Shown here one piece after another: positions 15,360 through 23,387 of a stretch of DNA of 25,905 nucleotides. The translations under genes and the position numbers were made by a program. The stretch covers positions 1-25,905 of the forward strand of contig QFQM01000053.1 in assembly GCA_003243255.1 (NCBI GenBank). The letters are read 5' to 3'. The stretch is from Flavobacterium psychrophilum (GTDB lineage: Bacteria > Bacteroidota > Bacteroidia > Flavobacteriales > Flavobacteriaceae). The stretch's first letter is position 1. Every line of letters begins with the position of its first letter. The notes under the pieces are model-generated. The model was given only the letters and a program-made list of their open reading frames with translations, did no database searches and had not been told where the DNA came from.

Positions 15360-16582
15360 GAATAGTGATCATTGTATTATTTGTTTTATTGTCCCTTGGA
15401 GGATTTGCGCAATCGGCTAAACTTTCAGTTCAGCAAGCCATAGACATTGCATTAAAAAACAATGGAAGTATCAAGGCGGCTGCCTCTGAAGTAGAGCAGC
15501 AAAAGCAATTGAAGAAGGCTTCTTTTGATTTGCCGAAGACTGATGTTTCTCTTCAGTATGGCCAATATAATAGCTATAGAAAAGACAACAACTTTACTGT
15601 TTCACAAACTATCCCATTCACAGCGTTGGGAAGTCAGGGTTCCTATAACCGCTCTTTGGTTGCCTCTTCAGAGATGAAGAAGGCGATTACGGAGAATGAG
15701 TTAGTGTTCCAGGTAAAACAGGTTTATTACCAGCTTGCTTTCGTACAAGCCCGGTATAGTTTATTACTTGAACAAGACAGCATTTATACGGGCTTTCTTA
15801 AATCGTCTTCGCTTCGCTATAAAACAGGTGAAACCAATCTTCTTGAAAAGACTACAGCCGAAACGCAGCGCAATGAAGTAATGAATCAACTCCAAAAGAG
15901 TAAATCGGATGTGGTGATTTTGCAAACGCAATTGAAGACGCTACTCAATAGTGAGACACTTCCTGAAATATCAGAAACAACACTTGTTGAAATTGAGTCA
16001 AAGGAACTACACGATACTTCTTCTGTATCTACCAATCCTTCATTAGCCTATATGCGTCAACAGGTAGAGGTGGCACAGCGTTTTAAGAAAGTAGAAGCAG
16101 CCAAGTTTGCACCTGATTTTAAAGTGGGATTCTTTACACAAACGCTTATTGATGTCCCTAATCCTGAAAACGGAAGACTGGCAACTATTGGAGATCGTTT
16201 CACAGGTATTCAGGTTGGTCTTTCTCTTCCGCTATGGTTTGTTCCACATCAGGCAAGATTAAAAGCAGCGGAGTTTAGCAAGCAAACCGCACAGAGTAAT
16301 TATCGATATCACAACCTGACGGTGCAGGGGCAATTTCAACAAGCGGCTCAACAGTATGAGAAAAACAAAAACAGTTTGAGCTATTATCATACATCGGCAT
16401 TACCCAATGCGGATCTTATTCTGAAACAATCTCAAACTTCCTTCAAGGCGGGTGAGATTGGTTATGGAGAATATCTCTTGGGATTACGTAATGCTATTAG
16501 CATCAAAGAAGGATACCTGCAAACCCTGAACGATTACAATCAAAGTATTATTTACATCGAATTTTTGTCCGGTAACAAATGA
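15356..16582 (+). CDS. TolC-family outer-membrane efflux protein
   Basis: This 408-residue protein is the outer-membrane channel of the CzcCBA-type complex. It has a signal peptide (MRIVIIVLFVLLSLGGFAQ). A typical opening helix follows (LSVQQAIDIALKNNGSIKAA), then alternating coiled helices and strand segments (FTVSQTIPF; FTGIQVGLSLPLWF) and a late SFKAGEIGYGEYLLGLRNAI repeat of the fold. Its ATG overlaps the czcA stop by 4 bases (ATGA), and its own stop overlaps the adaptor ATG by 4 bases, so the three are translationally coupled. Length is near the family norm. It corresponds to CzcC in role. Confidence 0.9.
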   Translation: MRIVIIVLFVLLSLGGFAQSAKLSVQQAIDIALKNNGSIKAAASEVEQQKQLKKASFDLPKTDVSLQYGQYNSYRKDNNFTVSQTIPFTALGSQGSYNRSLVASSEMKKAITENELVFQVKQVYYQLAFVQARYSLLLEQDSIYTGFLKSSSLRYKTGETNLLEKTTAETQRNEVMNQLQKSKSDVVILQTQLKTLLNSETLPEISETTLVEIESKELHDTSSVSTNPSLAYMRQQVEVAQRFKKVEAAKFAPDFKVGFFTQTLIDVPNPENGRLATIGDRFTGIQVGLSLPLWFVPHQARLKAAEFSKQTAQSNYRYHNLTVQGQFQQAAQQYEKNKNSLSYYHTSALPNADLILKQSQTSFKAGEIGYGEYLLGLRNAISIKEGYLQTLNDYNQSIIYIEFLSGNK

Positions 16583-17763
16583 AAATCATTATGAAAAATA
16601 TAAATAAATCTCTTTATCTACTCCTGATTTTACTGGCAACCATTCTTTGCATCTCCTGTGGAAGCAAGGCCAATGAATCGGAAGAAGCAACAAATAAAGA
16701 AGAGGAGAATGTTGTCGAATTTACGCAGGCGCAATACAAGACAGCAGGTATTGAATTAGGAAAAGCCGAAGACAGACAGATCAGTGGTACAGTTAGGGCG
16801 AGCGGTGTGCTGGATGTTCCACCTCAGCAACTTGTGAGTGTTTCAATACCACTTGGTGGATTTTTAAAGAGCACAGAATTACTTCAGGGGTATCACGTCA
16901 AGAAAGGACAAATCATTGCTACCCTTGAAAGCATGGACTTTGTTCAAATGCAACAGGATTATCTGGAGGCCAAAAACCAGTTTGCCTTAGCCAAAGCAGA
17001 CTATGAACGTCAACAAGAGTTGGGTAAAGAAAATGTGAATGCCCAAAAAACACTTCAACAATCTCAATCTAATTATGCAGGCTTACAGGTCAAGATGAAA
17101 GGTCTTCTTTCAAAACTAAAAATGCTTGATGTTAATTTGACTTCCTTGGAGGAAGGTAATATTACTAATACCATCAATGTTTATTCACCCATCAACGGAT
17201 ATGTAACTGAGGTTAATGTTAATATCGGAAAGTTTGTAAATCCCATTGACGTTCTTTTTGAAATTGTAAGTACAGAGCATCTCCATGCCGAGCTTACCAT
17301 TTTTGAAAAAGACATACCTAAAATAAAGATTGGACAGAAGGTTCGCTTTACACTAGCCAATGAAAGCAAAGAGAGAATTTCAACTGTTTATCTGATTGGT
17401 CGGAAGATTAGTGCTGATCGCACAATTCGCATTCACTGTCACATCGACACCACAGATACACAATTACTTCCTGGAATGTATTTGAAGGCACTGGTAGAAA
17501 CCGGTGGCGTGCAGGTTACTGCGCTTCCCGATGAAGCGGTGATTGATTATCAGGGAAAGAAGTACATTTTTGTAACAACTGAAGAGCCGAAACATAAAGG
17601 TGTTTATCATTTTGCAATGGTTGAAATGGAAGCCGGACTAAGCGAACTTGGCTATACAGAAATCACTCCTCCTAAAGATTTTGATCTTAATAAGTCTAAT
17701 GTAGTTATTAAAGGCGCTTATGCACTTTTGTCAAAAATGAAAAATACAGAGGAAGAAGAATAG
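16579..17763 (+). CDS. czcB: CzcB-type periplasmic adaptor (membrane fusion) lipoprotein
   Basis: This 394-residue protein bridges the RND pump and TolC. It has a lipoprotein-type signal (LLILLATILCISCGSK, lipidated Cys about residue 27). An acidic linker follows, then a biotinyl-lipoyl-like half (VSIPLGGFLKSTELLQGYHVKKGQIIATLE). A helical hairpin (DFVQMQQDYLEAKNQFALAKADYERQQEL) is followed by the second lipoyl half (INVYSPINGYVTEVNVNIGKFVNP) and beta-barrel segments. A second ATG at 16591 could also serve; the one at 16579 is favoured by the 4-base overlap with the TolC gene. No His-rich metal-binding extension is present. Role in metal efflux follows from the neighbours. Confidence 0.9.
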   Translation: MKIIMKNINKSLYLLLILLATILCISCGSKANESEEATNKEEENVVEFTQAQYKTAGIELGKAEDRQISGTVRASGVLDVPPQQLVSVSIPLGGFLKSTELLQGYHVKKGQIIATLESMDFVQMQQDYLEAKNQFALAKADYERQQELGKENVNAQKTLQQSQSNYAGLQVKMKGLLSKLKMLDVNLTSLEEGNITNTINVYSPINGYVTEVNVNIGKFVNPIDVLFEIVSTEHLHAELTIFEKDIPKIKIGQKVRFTLANESKERISTVYLIGRKISADRTIRIHCHIDTTDTQLLPGMYLKALVETGGVQVTALPDEAVIDYQGKKYIFVTTEEPKHKGVYHFAMVEMEAGLSELGYTEITPPKDFDLNKSNVVIKGAYALLSKMKNTEEEE

Positions 17764-17781
17764 CCTACTCAAAAATAGGAC

Positions 17782-18393
17782 ATGGAGCAATTAATAATCG
17801 GAAGTTTGACATTAAGCATATTACATGCACTCATCCCGAGTCATTGGCTGCCATTGGTAGCTATTGGCAGAAGGCAAAACTGGACCGCTATAAAGGTAAT
17901 GCGAATTACTTTGCTGGCTGCCGGAGGGCATATATTCAGTACGCTACTGATCGGTGTTATGATTGGTCTGCTTGGCTGGAAGCTTTCTGCCTGGGTTAAT
18001 CACTTCACGCATATCATTGCTCCATCCATCCTTATTCTTCTTGGCATATTTTTTATCTACCGTCATTACAAACACAAACATTTTCACCTGGAAGAACCCA
18101 CAGGTAAAATCACCGACAAACAAATTATATTAACATTGGTCGCAACCATGTTTCTATCGCCATGCCTGGAAATTGAAGCCTATTTCCTGATGGCGGGAAT
18201 TCATGGGAGTCAGGCTGTGGTGTTAATCGGATTGATTTATGCTGTGATTACTATTGCCGGTATGCTCATCTGGGTGGGTGTGATGTACAGGGGGCTGATC
18301 AATTTTAACTGGCATCTGCTGGATCACAATGCCGGAATAATCACAGGGGCTACACTTATACTTACAGGTTTGATTTCATTTTTTATTCAATAA
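17782..18393 (+). CDS. Polytopic membrane protein, NicO/LysE-superfamily-like putative metal transporter
   Basis: This 203-residue protein has about six membrane helices. It carries motifs reminiscent of NicO/RcnA and related LysE-superfamily transporters: LHALIPSHWLPLVAIGRR in the first helix, GGHIFSTLLIGVMIG in the second and a cytoplasmic His cluster (RHYKHKHFHLEE). A further LSPCLEIEAYF segment could form a metal site. It sits 18 bases after czcB and 4 bases before the cadmium/zinc ATPase gene, so it is almost certainly co-expressed with the efflux genes. A role in moving divalent metal across the inner membrane is inferred from the histidines and position. The family call is tentative. 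Confidence 0.72.
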   Translation: MEQLIIGSLTLSILHALIPSHWLPLVAIGRRQNWTAIKVMRITLLAAGGHIFSTLLIGVMIGLLGWKLSAWVNHFTHIIAPSILILLGIFFIYRHYKHKHFHLEEPTGKITDKQIILTLVATMFLSPCLEIEAYFLMAGIHGSQAVVLIGLIYAVITIAGMLIWVGVMYRGLINFNWHLLDHNAGIITGATLILTGLISFFIQ

Positions 18394-18397
18394 TCGT

Positions 18398-20368
18398 ATG
18401 AAAGATCATAAACATTCGGAAAACACAGAACAACAGAGGGATGAAGAAAGTAAAATTCAGACCTCAACATCGAAAGAGCATGATCATGATGATCACAATC
18501 ATGGTGGTGAGGAGACTTCCGGGTGGAAGAGTCATTGGCAGTTGTTGACTTCTCTTTTCATTTTGATTGTCATGTTGACATTGGAGTTTGGATTTAAATA
18601 CAAACCAGTGTTCCCCGTTGATTTAATTGTCTATCTCGCTGCTTTTCTATTGGGAGGTTATAATGTTTTATTCATGGCCTTTACCAAGGCAAAACATTTT
18701 GATTTCTTTAATGAATTCTTTTTGATGAGTGTAGCAACTATCGGAGCGTTTGCCATCGGTTCCTACAGTGAAGGGGTCGCGGTAATGATTTTTTATTCTA
18801 TTGGGGAATGGTTCCAGGACTCCGCAGTAAACAGGGCGAAGCGAAGTATCAAAGCGTTACTTGATATTCGTCCCGATGAGGTGACGGTAATCAGAGACGG
18901 AAGCACACAAGTAGTTAATCCAAAGGTCATCGTCATTGATGAAATCATCCAGGTGAAGCCGGGTGAAAAAGTGGCACTGGATGGAGAATTGGTTTCTGCA
19001 TCTGCCTCATTTAATACCGCAGCACTTACTGGTGAGAGTAGACCCGATACAAAATCAAAGGGTGAAAAAGTATTTGCCGGAATGATTAACCTCAACACGG
19101 TGACAGAAGTACAAGTAAAGTCATTATTCAAAGACAGTAAGCTGAGTAAGATCCTGGAAATGGTTCAGGATGCTACTGCACGTAAATCACAGACACAGTT
19201 ATTTATCAGCAAGTTTGCCAAAGTTTACACACCAATCGTTTTTGCATTGGCTTTAGCAGTGTGTTTTCTGCCTTACTTCTTTGTTGGTGATTATCTTTTC
19301 AACGAATGGTTTTATAGAGCGCTTGTATTCCTGGTGATTAGTTGTCCTTGTGCGCTGGTGGTCTCTATTCCTTTGGGGTATTTCGGAGGAATAGGATTAG
19401 CCTCACGAAATGGAATCCTGTTCAAAGGATCAAACTATCTGGATGTGGTAACAAAAGTGAATACTGTTGTCATGGACAAAACAGGCACACTCACTAAAGG
19501 CGTGTTTAAAGTTCAGCAAGTTGTTACCAACGAAATAGAAGAAAATGAATTAATCCGGATTACGTCCGTGATAGAAAAGAACTCTACTCACCCGGTGGCT
19601 AAGGCGGTAGTAGAACACGCGGGAGATAACGCAAATGGTAAAGCAGATAACATTGAAGAGATAGCAGGGCACGGATTAAAAGGAGTCGTTGAAGGGAAAA
19701 CCGTATTAGCAGGAAACGCAAAGCTCCTGAAGAAATTTAATATCGCTTACCCCGCTGAGATTGAAACACTGGTTGACACAGTGGTCGTTGTTGCGATCAA
19801 TGAGAAATATGCCGGGTACATTACCATTGCGGATGAGATAAAAGAAGATGCGAAACAGGCCATTGAAAATCTTCACAAGCTCAATATCAAAACAGTGATG
19901 CTTTCAGGCGATAAGCAGAGCGTAGTGGATAAGGTGTCAAAGGCTTTGGGGATTGACAATGCCTTCGGTGATTTATTACCGGAAGGAAAAGTCGAAAAAG
20001 TGCAAACTCTTAAAAATGAGAAAAGAATCATTGCCTTTGTCGGTGATGGCGTGAATGATGCACCCGTAGTAGCGTTAGCCGATGCCGGAATTGCAATGGG
20101 TGGACTCGGAAGTGATGCAACCATTGAAACCGCTGATATTGTCATTCAGAATGACCAGCCTTCAAAGATTGTATCTGCTATTAAAATAGGTAAGATCACC
20201 AGAAGTATCGTTTGGCAAAATATCACTCTTGCTATGGTAGTAAAGGTTGTGGTGTTAGTTCTTGGTGCGGGTGGTGTTGCAACGTTATGGGAAGCGGTTA
20301 TTGCTGATGTGGGTGTGGCGTTACTGGCTATATTGAATGCAGTGAGGATACAAAGGATGAAATTTTAG
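18398..20368 (+). CDS. cadA: Zn/Cd/Pb-type P1B ATPase (CadA/ZntA)
   Basis: This 656-residue ATP-driven exporter moves Zn, Cd or Pb from cytoplasm to periplasm. Visible are an N-terminal His-rich tail (HDHDDHNH, residues 28-35) in place of a CxxC HMA domain, the actuator TGES motif, the CPC transport motif (C316-P-C318, SCPCALVVSIPLG), the phosphorylation motif DKTGTLTKG (D360), the HP dipeptide (STHPVAKAV) and the hinge GDGVNDAPV. The final helix has ADVGVALLAILNA with the Asp typical of the P1B-2 group. Length is normal. It follows the NicO-like gene by 4 bases and would feed metal to the CzcCBA complex. Substrate range is inferred from motifs. Confidence 0.94.
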   Translation: MKDHKHSENTEQQRDEESKIQTSTSKEHDHDDHNHGGEETSGWKSHWQLLTSLFILIVMLTLEFGFKYKPVFPVDLIVYLAAFLLGGYNVLFMAFTKAKHFDFFNEFFLMSVATIGAFAIGSYSEGVAVMIFYSIGEWFQDSAVNRAKRSIKALLDIRPDEVTVIRDGSTQVVNPKVIVIDEIIQVKPGEKVALDGELVSASASFNTAALTGESRPDTKSKGEKVFAGMINLNTVTEVQVKSLFKDSKLSKILEMVQDATARKSQTQLFISKFAKVYTPIVFALALAVCFLPYFFVGDYLFNEWFYRALVFLVISCPCALVVSIPLGYFGGIGLASRNGILFKGSNYLDVVTKVNTVVMDKTGTLTKGVFKVQQVVTNEIEENELIRITSVIEKNSTHPVAKAVVEHAGDNANGKADNIEEIAGHGLKGVVEGKTVLAGNAKLLKKFNIAYPAEIETLVDTVVVVAINEKYAGYITIADEIKEDAKQAIENLHKLNIKTVMLSGDKQSVVDKVSKALGIDNAFGDLLPEGKVEKVQTLKNEKRIIAFVGDGVNDAPVVALADAGIAMGGLGSDATIETADIVIQNDQPSKIVSAIKIGKITRSIVWQNITLAMVVKVVVLVLGAGGVATLWEAVIADVGVALLAILNAVRIQRMKF

Positions 20369-20415
20369 AACCGTTTTGTTGTTAAAACATTGGTCAGTTT
20401 GGGCTATTTAGTATA

Positions 20416-20437
20416 TTAGCATATTCTAAAATGCTAA
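20416..20437. promoter_or_regulatory. Putative ArsR-type operator/promoter
   Basis: TTAGCAT (20416-20422) and ATGCTAA (20431-20437) form a perfect inverted repeat with an 8-base spacer whose inner bases also pair in part. It lies immediately before the ArsR ATG at 20439. A TTTG at 20398-20401 sits 20 bases upstream of TATTCTAA (20422-20429), roughly the phylum's -33/-7 layout though the -7 match is poor. This is the expected place for autorepression. Confidence 0.6.
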
Positions 20438-20438
20438 A

Positions 20439-20813
20439 ATGACTGAAATTTCGTGTATTCGCGTGTTGGCTGATCTAAATCAGATTAAAGCTTGCCGGGA
20501 AAGGATTAAAACTATTGATGGATCGCTTAATGTTTTAGGCAATGTTTTCAACCTCGCGGGCAATGATGTGCGCCTTAAAATTCTATTTCTTCTTCAGGAA
20601 GAAGGACAACTTTGCCCCTGCGATCTAAGTGATATTTTGGGAATGAATACTTCTCCAATATCTCAACATCTTCGGAAATTGAAGGATGGCAAAATTGTAG
20701 TCTCTAAGAAAACAGGACAAACAATATTCTATTCTATCAATCCGGCTTATACAGACATCTTTAAGCCAATATTCAAATTACTCAATAGCAACAAAGTATT
20801 AGAAATGGTATGA
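20439..20813 (+). CDS. ArsR/SmtB-family metal-responsive repressor, CadC-like
   Basis: This 124-residue winged-helix regulator would leave its operator when soft metal binds. The recognition helix region is NTSPISQHLRKLKDGKIVVSKK, followed by a wing (GQTIFYSINP). Cysteines C59 and C61 (LCPCDLSD) lie in the alpha-3 position used by ArsR and CadC, and C6 and C19 lie near the N terminus, where CadC supplies two further ligands. This suits a thiol site for Cd, Pb or Hg. The stop overlaps the merTP ATG by 4 bases, and a dyad sits just before the start. It likely controls itself, merTP and the GDCCVxC gene, and perhaps cadA upstream. The inducer cannot be fixed from sequence. Confidence 0.88.
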   Translation: MTEISCIRVLADLNQIKACRERIKTIDGSLNVLGNVFNLAGNDVRLKILFLLQEEGQLCPCDLSDILGMNTSPISQHLRKLKDGKIVVSKKTGQTIFYSINPAYTDIFKPIFKLLNSNKVLEMV

Positions 20814-21427
20814 AAACACAAATCTTACTTAGCATTTTCACAGCGGCCAGCGCATCCATATGCTGCATCACTCCGGTACTCGCCATTGTAGCGGGCACAA
20901 GTAGTTTAGCTACCTCTTTTTCATGGCTTGATCCATTAAGACCCTATTTCATAGGAGCGACTTTTTTAGTCTTAGGGATAACATGGTATGGCGTTTTGAA
21001 ACCTCAGAAGAAAGATGATTGTGGTTGTGAGTCGGAAAAGAAATCATTTTTTAAATCAAAGAGATTTCTAAGTACGATCACTATTCTGTCTTTACTATTA
21101 ATTGCATTCCCTTCATATTCAAGATTCTTCTTCCAGAAAAGTGAATCTGCTGTGGCATCGCAGGATCAAAGCAAGAATAAGAAAATTGAATTGACAGTAA
21201 ACGGAATGACTTGTTCAAGTTGTGAGATGCATATTGAAAGTGAAGTGAAAAAACTGCCTGGCGTCTCTTTTATTAAGGCATCTTACGAAAGGAAATCAGC
21301 CACGATTGAATACGATGAACAGAAAGTTGATCTTAATAAAATCATTAAATCAATCAATAGCACGGGCTACAAAGTTGATCAGTTAAAGGACGGAAGCTCT
21401 GAAAGCGCAAAATCAATAAAAAACTAA
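20810..21427 (+). CDS. merTP: MerTP fusion, mercuric transport and binding protein
   Basis: This 205-residue protein joins a MerT-like membrane part and a MerP-like HMA domain. The membrane part has vicinal cysteines in helix 1 (C18, C19 in SICCITP), a second helix, a cytosolic Cys pair (C71 and C73, DDCGCESEK) and a third helix near residues 86-106. The HMA domain follows with GMTCSSCEMHIESEVKKLPGV (C135, C138). MerT imports Hg(II) for reduction by MerA, but no MerA lies in this window, so the real cargo or partner is open. The ATG overlaps the ArsR stop by 4 bases. Confidence 0.9.
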   Translation: MKTQILLSIFTAASASICCITPVLAIVAGTSSLATSFSWLDPLRPYFIGATFLVLGITWYGVLKPQKKDDCGCESEKKSFFKSKRFLSTITILSLLLIAFPSYSRFFFQKSESAVASQDQSKNKKIELTVNGMTCSSCEMHIESEVKKLPGVSFIKASYERKSATIEYDEQKVDLNKIIKSINSTGYKVDQLKDGSSESAKSIKN

Positions 21428-21449
21428 AAAGTAATTTAAGCAGGCAATT

Positions 21450-21665
21450 ATGAGCATCGTTGCTATCCTCGAATCAACTATTATCTGCCCAAGTTGTGGG
21501 TTCAAGAAGGAAGAGACTATGCCAACCAATGCATGTCAGTATTTTTACGAGTGTGAAAATTGTAAAACTATTCTTAAACCCATTTCGGGCGATTGTTGTG
21601 TTTTTTGTTCCTATGGAACAGTAAAGTGTCCACCGATCCAAGAGCAGAAATCGTGTTGTATTTAA
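21450..21665 (+). CDS. GDCCVxC-family small cysteine-rich protein
   Basis: This 71-residue protein has 11 cysteines: C13/C16 and C35/C38 as a likely zinc-ribbon, C29, the signature GDCCVFCSYG (C49, C50, C53), C60 in KCPPIQ, and a terminal CC pair. It belongs to the GDCCVxC family, some members of which are selenoproteins; here the signature positions are all cysteine. It commonly travels with MerTP-type genes. It lies 22 bases after merTP in the same orientation. A role in binding or passing mercury-like metals is a reasonable inference, not shown. Confidence 0.85.
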   Translation: MSIVAILESTIICPSCGFKKEETMPTNACQYFYECENCKTILKPISGDCCVFCSYGTVKCPPIQEQKSCCI

Positions 21666-21832
21666 TGTAGCGGTGCGTCAGTGCTTGGATTGTTCTCGCT
21701 GTTATAACTGCGGAGTTGAAAGTTCAAATGCCTTACGTTGCTGCTTTTAAGTTTTTCCGATAAGGGGTTTTTCAGCCCTTTATCATTTAAAATATTGGAC
21801 ATGCCCTAGTCTTAAAGAGAAGCATTCGTTAA

Positions 21833-21852
21833 TTTATCTTTGCAAAGATAAA
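21833..21852. promoter_or_regulatory. 20-bp perfect palindrome overlapping a -7 element
   Basis: TTTATCTTTGCAAAGATAAA is a perfect palindrome and contains TATCTTTG (21835-21842), a match to the TAnnTTTG -7 consensus. It lies 49 bases before the first HMA-AraC gene. Because the dyad covers the promoter core, a bound regulator could block or recruit polymerase. Confidence 0.55.
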
Positions 21853-21901
21853 CCTCACCAAGAGTGATAAAATATCCAAACCAATTGGTAGAAATATTCA
21901 T

Positions 21902-22480
21902 ATGAATACATTATATATTAAAAATATGGTTTGTAACCGTTGCGTAACGGTAGTAAGGCAGGAATTAGAAAAGCAGGGATTACACCCGCTAAGAATAACT
22001 CTTGGTGAAGTAACACTCGCAGAAGATCACCTTAGCGATGAGCAAATGAAAAAACTGGATGCTTCATTGGTGGAATCAGGATTCGAACGCATGGATGACA
22101 GAAAGGCTCAGCTCATTGAAGCAATCAAAAACAAAGTGATCCAGTTGATTCATTACACCGAAAATCCGGATCGAAAATTCAATTGGTCAACCGTTTTATC
22201 AGAGGAGTTAAAATATGAATATAACTATCTCAGTAATCTCTTCTCTTCGGTAGAAGGTATCACATTGGAACAGTTTATCATCCGACAAAAAATTGAAAGA
22301 GTAAAGGAACTTCTCTTTTATGATGAGTTAAGTTTGAGTGAAATTGCAGATAAACTTGGGTACAGCAGTGTTGCACACTTGTCGTCACAATTTAAAAAAG
22401 TAACTGGCCTTACGCCTTCCGAACTAAAGAAGTCAAGAGATATTGACAAGAACAGAAAACCGCTCGACAACATCTCCTGA
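21902..22480 (+). CDS. HMA-like domain fused to AraC-type regulator (copy 1)
   Basis: This 192-residue protein begins with a short ferredoxin-like metal-binding domain with MVCNRC (C11, C14) and the strand pattern of HMA domains. A helical linker leads to an AraC-type double helix-turn-helix (about residues 95-182) with ELSLSEIADKLGYSSVAHLSSQFKKVTGLTPSELKK. It is much shorter than classical AraC proteins. The layout suggests a one-component sensor in which metal on the CxxC pair changes DNA binding. The same layout recurs in the next gene, and copA follows. Copper is the likely ligand from context. Transcription likely starts at the palindromic promoter upstream. Confidence 0.86.
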   Translation: MNTLYIKNMVCNRCVTVVRQELEKQGLHPLRITLGEVTLAEDHLSDEQMKKLDASLVESGFERMDDRKAQLIEAIKNKVIQLIHYTENPDRKFNWSTVLSEELKYEYNYLSNLFSSVEGITLEQFIIRQKIERVKELLFYDELSLSEIADKLGYSSVAHLSSQFKKVTGLTPSELKKSRDIDKNRKPLDNIS

Positions 22481-22672
22481 AATTTAAATCTGCTTCACAT
22501 TCGCCCCTCCAGTTCTGACTACGAGTTCTTTCTTCATATAGCTAATACTTATCCAAATCAGCAAAGCAAACGAGAAACCTGTTTCGTTGATCTTTTATAT
22601 AAGCCCGCACTAAATTCTATAAGTCTTTCCGGTTATTATATAACATATCTCGGTAGTAATCTTCTGATTTTT

Positions 22673-22694
22673 ACATTGTATAAATGACATTGTA
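22673..22694 (+). promoter_or_regulatory. Direct repeat directly before the second HMA-AraC gene
   Basis: ACATTGTA occurs at 22673-22680 and 22687-22694 with a 6-base spacer (14-base period). The second copy abuts the ATG at 22695. Direct repeats are the usual form of AraC-family half-sites, so autoregulation by one of the two HMA-AraC proteins is possible. Confidence 0.45.
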
Positions 22695-23276
22695 ATGGAC
22701 CAAGTAACGGATATACTAATTAAAGGCATGGTATGCGATCGATGTGTTTCTGTCATCAGAAAGGGGATGGAGCAGATGGGATTTCCGGTGAAAAACATCA
22801 GCCTCGGGAAGGTGTCTCTCGATAAGCCGCTGGCCCAAGAGGATATTGTCAGAGTTAACAGTTTCCTGCTTGACAATGGATTTGAGTGGATGGAAAATCG
22901 GCATCAAAAAATGATTGATCAGGTTAAAAAAATGATTGCCGATGTGTTCGCCCAAAATGTTAAATATGATGTCAAACTAAAGTTCTCCACGCTGCTTGCT
23001 GAAAGTTTGCACATGAACTACGATTCGATCAGTGAACTTTTCTCTGCCGCTGAGGGCATGACGCTGGAACGGTACATCATTACAAAGCGGATAGAGAAGG
23101 TCAAAGAATTGCTCGTCTATACCGACTTTACACTGACTGAAATTGCCTATATCACAGGCTTCAGCAGCATCAATCACTTATCCCGACAATTCAAAGAATT
23201 CTCAGGTTTAACGCCAACGTACTTTAAAAAAATTAAGACCGAGAAAAATAAGCTGTCGGGTACTGAAGAGATGTAA
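22695..23276 (+). CDS. HMA-like domain fused to AraC-type regulator (copy 2)
   Basis: This 193-residue protein is a paralog of the previous gene. The N-terminal metal-binding segment is KGMVCDRCVSVIRKGMEQMG (C14, C17). The C-terminal helix-turn-helix includes FTLTEIAYITGFSSINHLSRQFKEFSGLTPTYFKK. The two copies share the SLGEV/SLGKVSL strand, the LFS(S/A)(V/A)EG(I/M)TLE segment and the I.RVKELL/IEKVKELL helix, but differ widely elsewhere, so duplication is not recent. It lies 111 bases before copA on the same strand and is the best candidate for its direct regulator. The ATG at 22695 gives the complete HMA start. Confidence 0.86.
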   Translation: MDQVTDILIKGMVCDRCVSVIRKGMEQMGFPVKNISLGKVSLDKPLAQEDIVRVNSFLLDNGFEWMENRHQKMIDQVKKMIADVFAQNVKYDVKLKFSTLLAESLHMNYDSISELFSAAEGMTLERYIITKRIEKVKELLVYTDFTLTEIAYITGFSSINHLSRQFKEFSGLTPTYFKKIKTEKNKLSGTEEM

Positions 23277-23335
23277 ATCCTGTAAATGAAATGGGTAATT
23301 CTGCAAACCCTGATGTGCCCCTTTCCAGTATAATT

Positions 23336-23355
23336 GCATAGCCAATGCGCATAGC
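23336..23355 (+). promoter_or_regulatory. Direct repeat upstream of copA
   Basis: GCATAGC occurs at 23336-23342 and 23349-23355 (13-base period), with ATGCGCAT as a small palindrome between. It lies 33 bases before the copA ATG. It may be an AraC-type half-site pair, but 7-base repeats can arise by chance. Confidence 0.32.
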
Positions 23356-23387
23356 AGAAGCATCACTTTTTTTAATTAACCAATACG

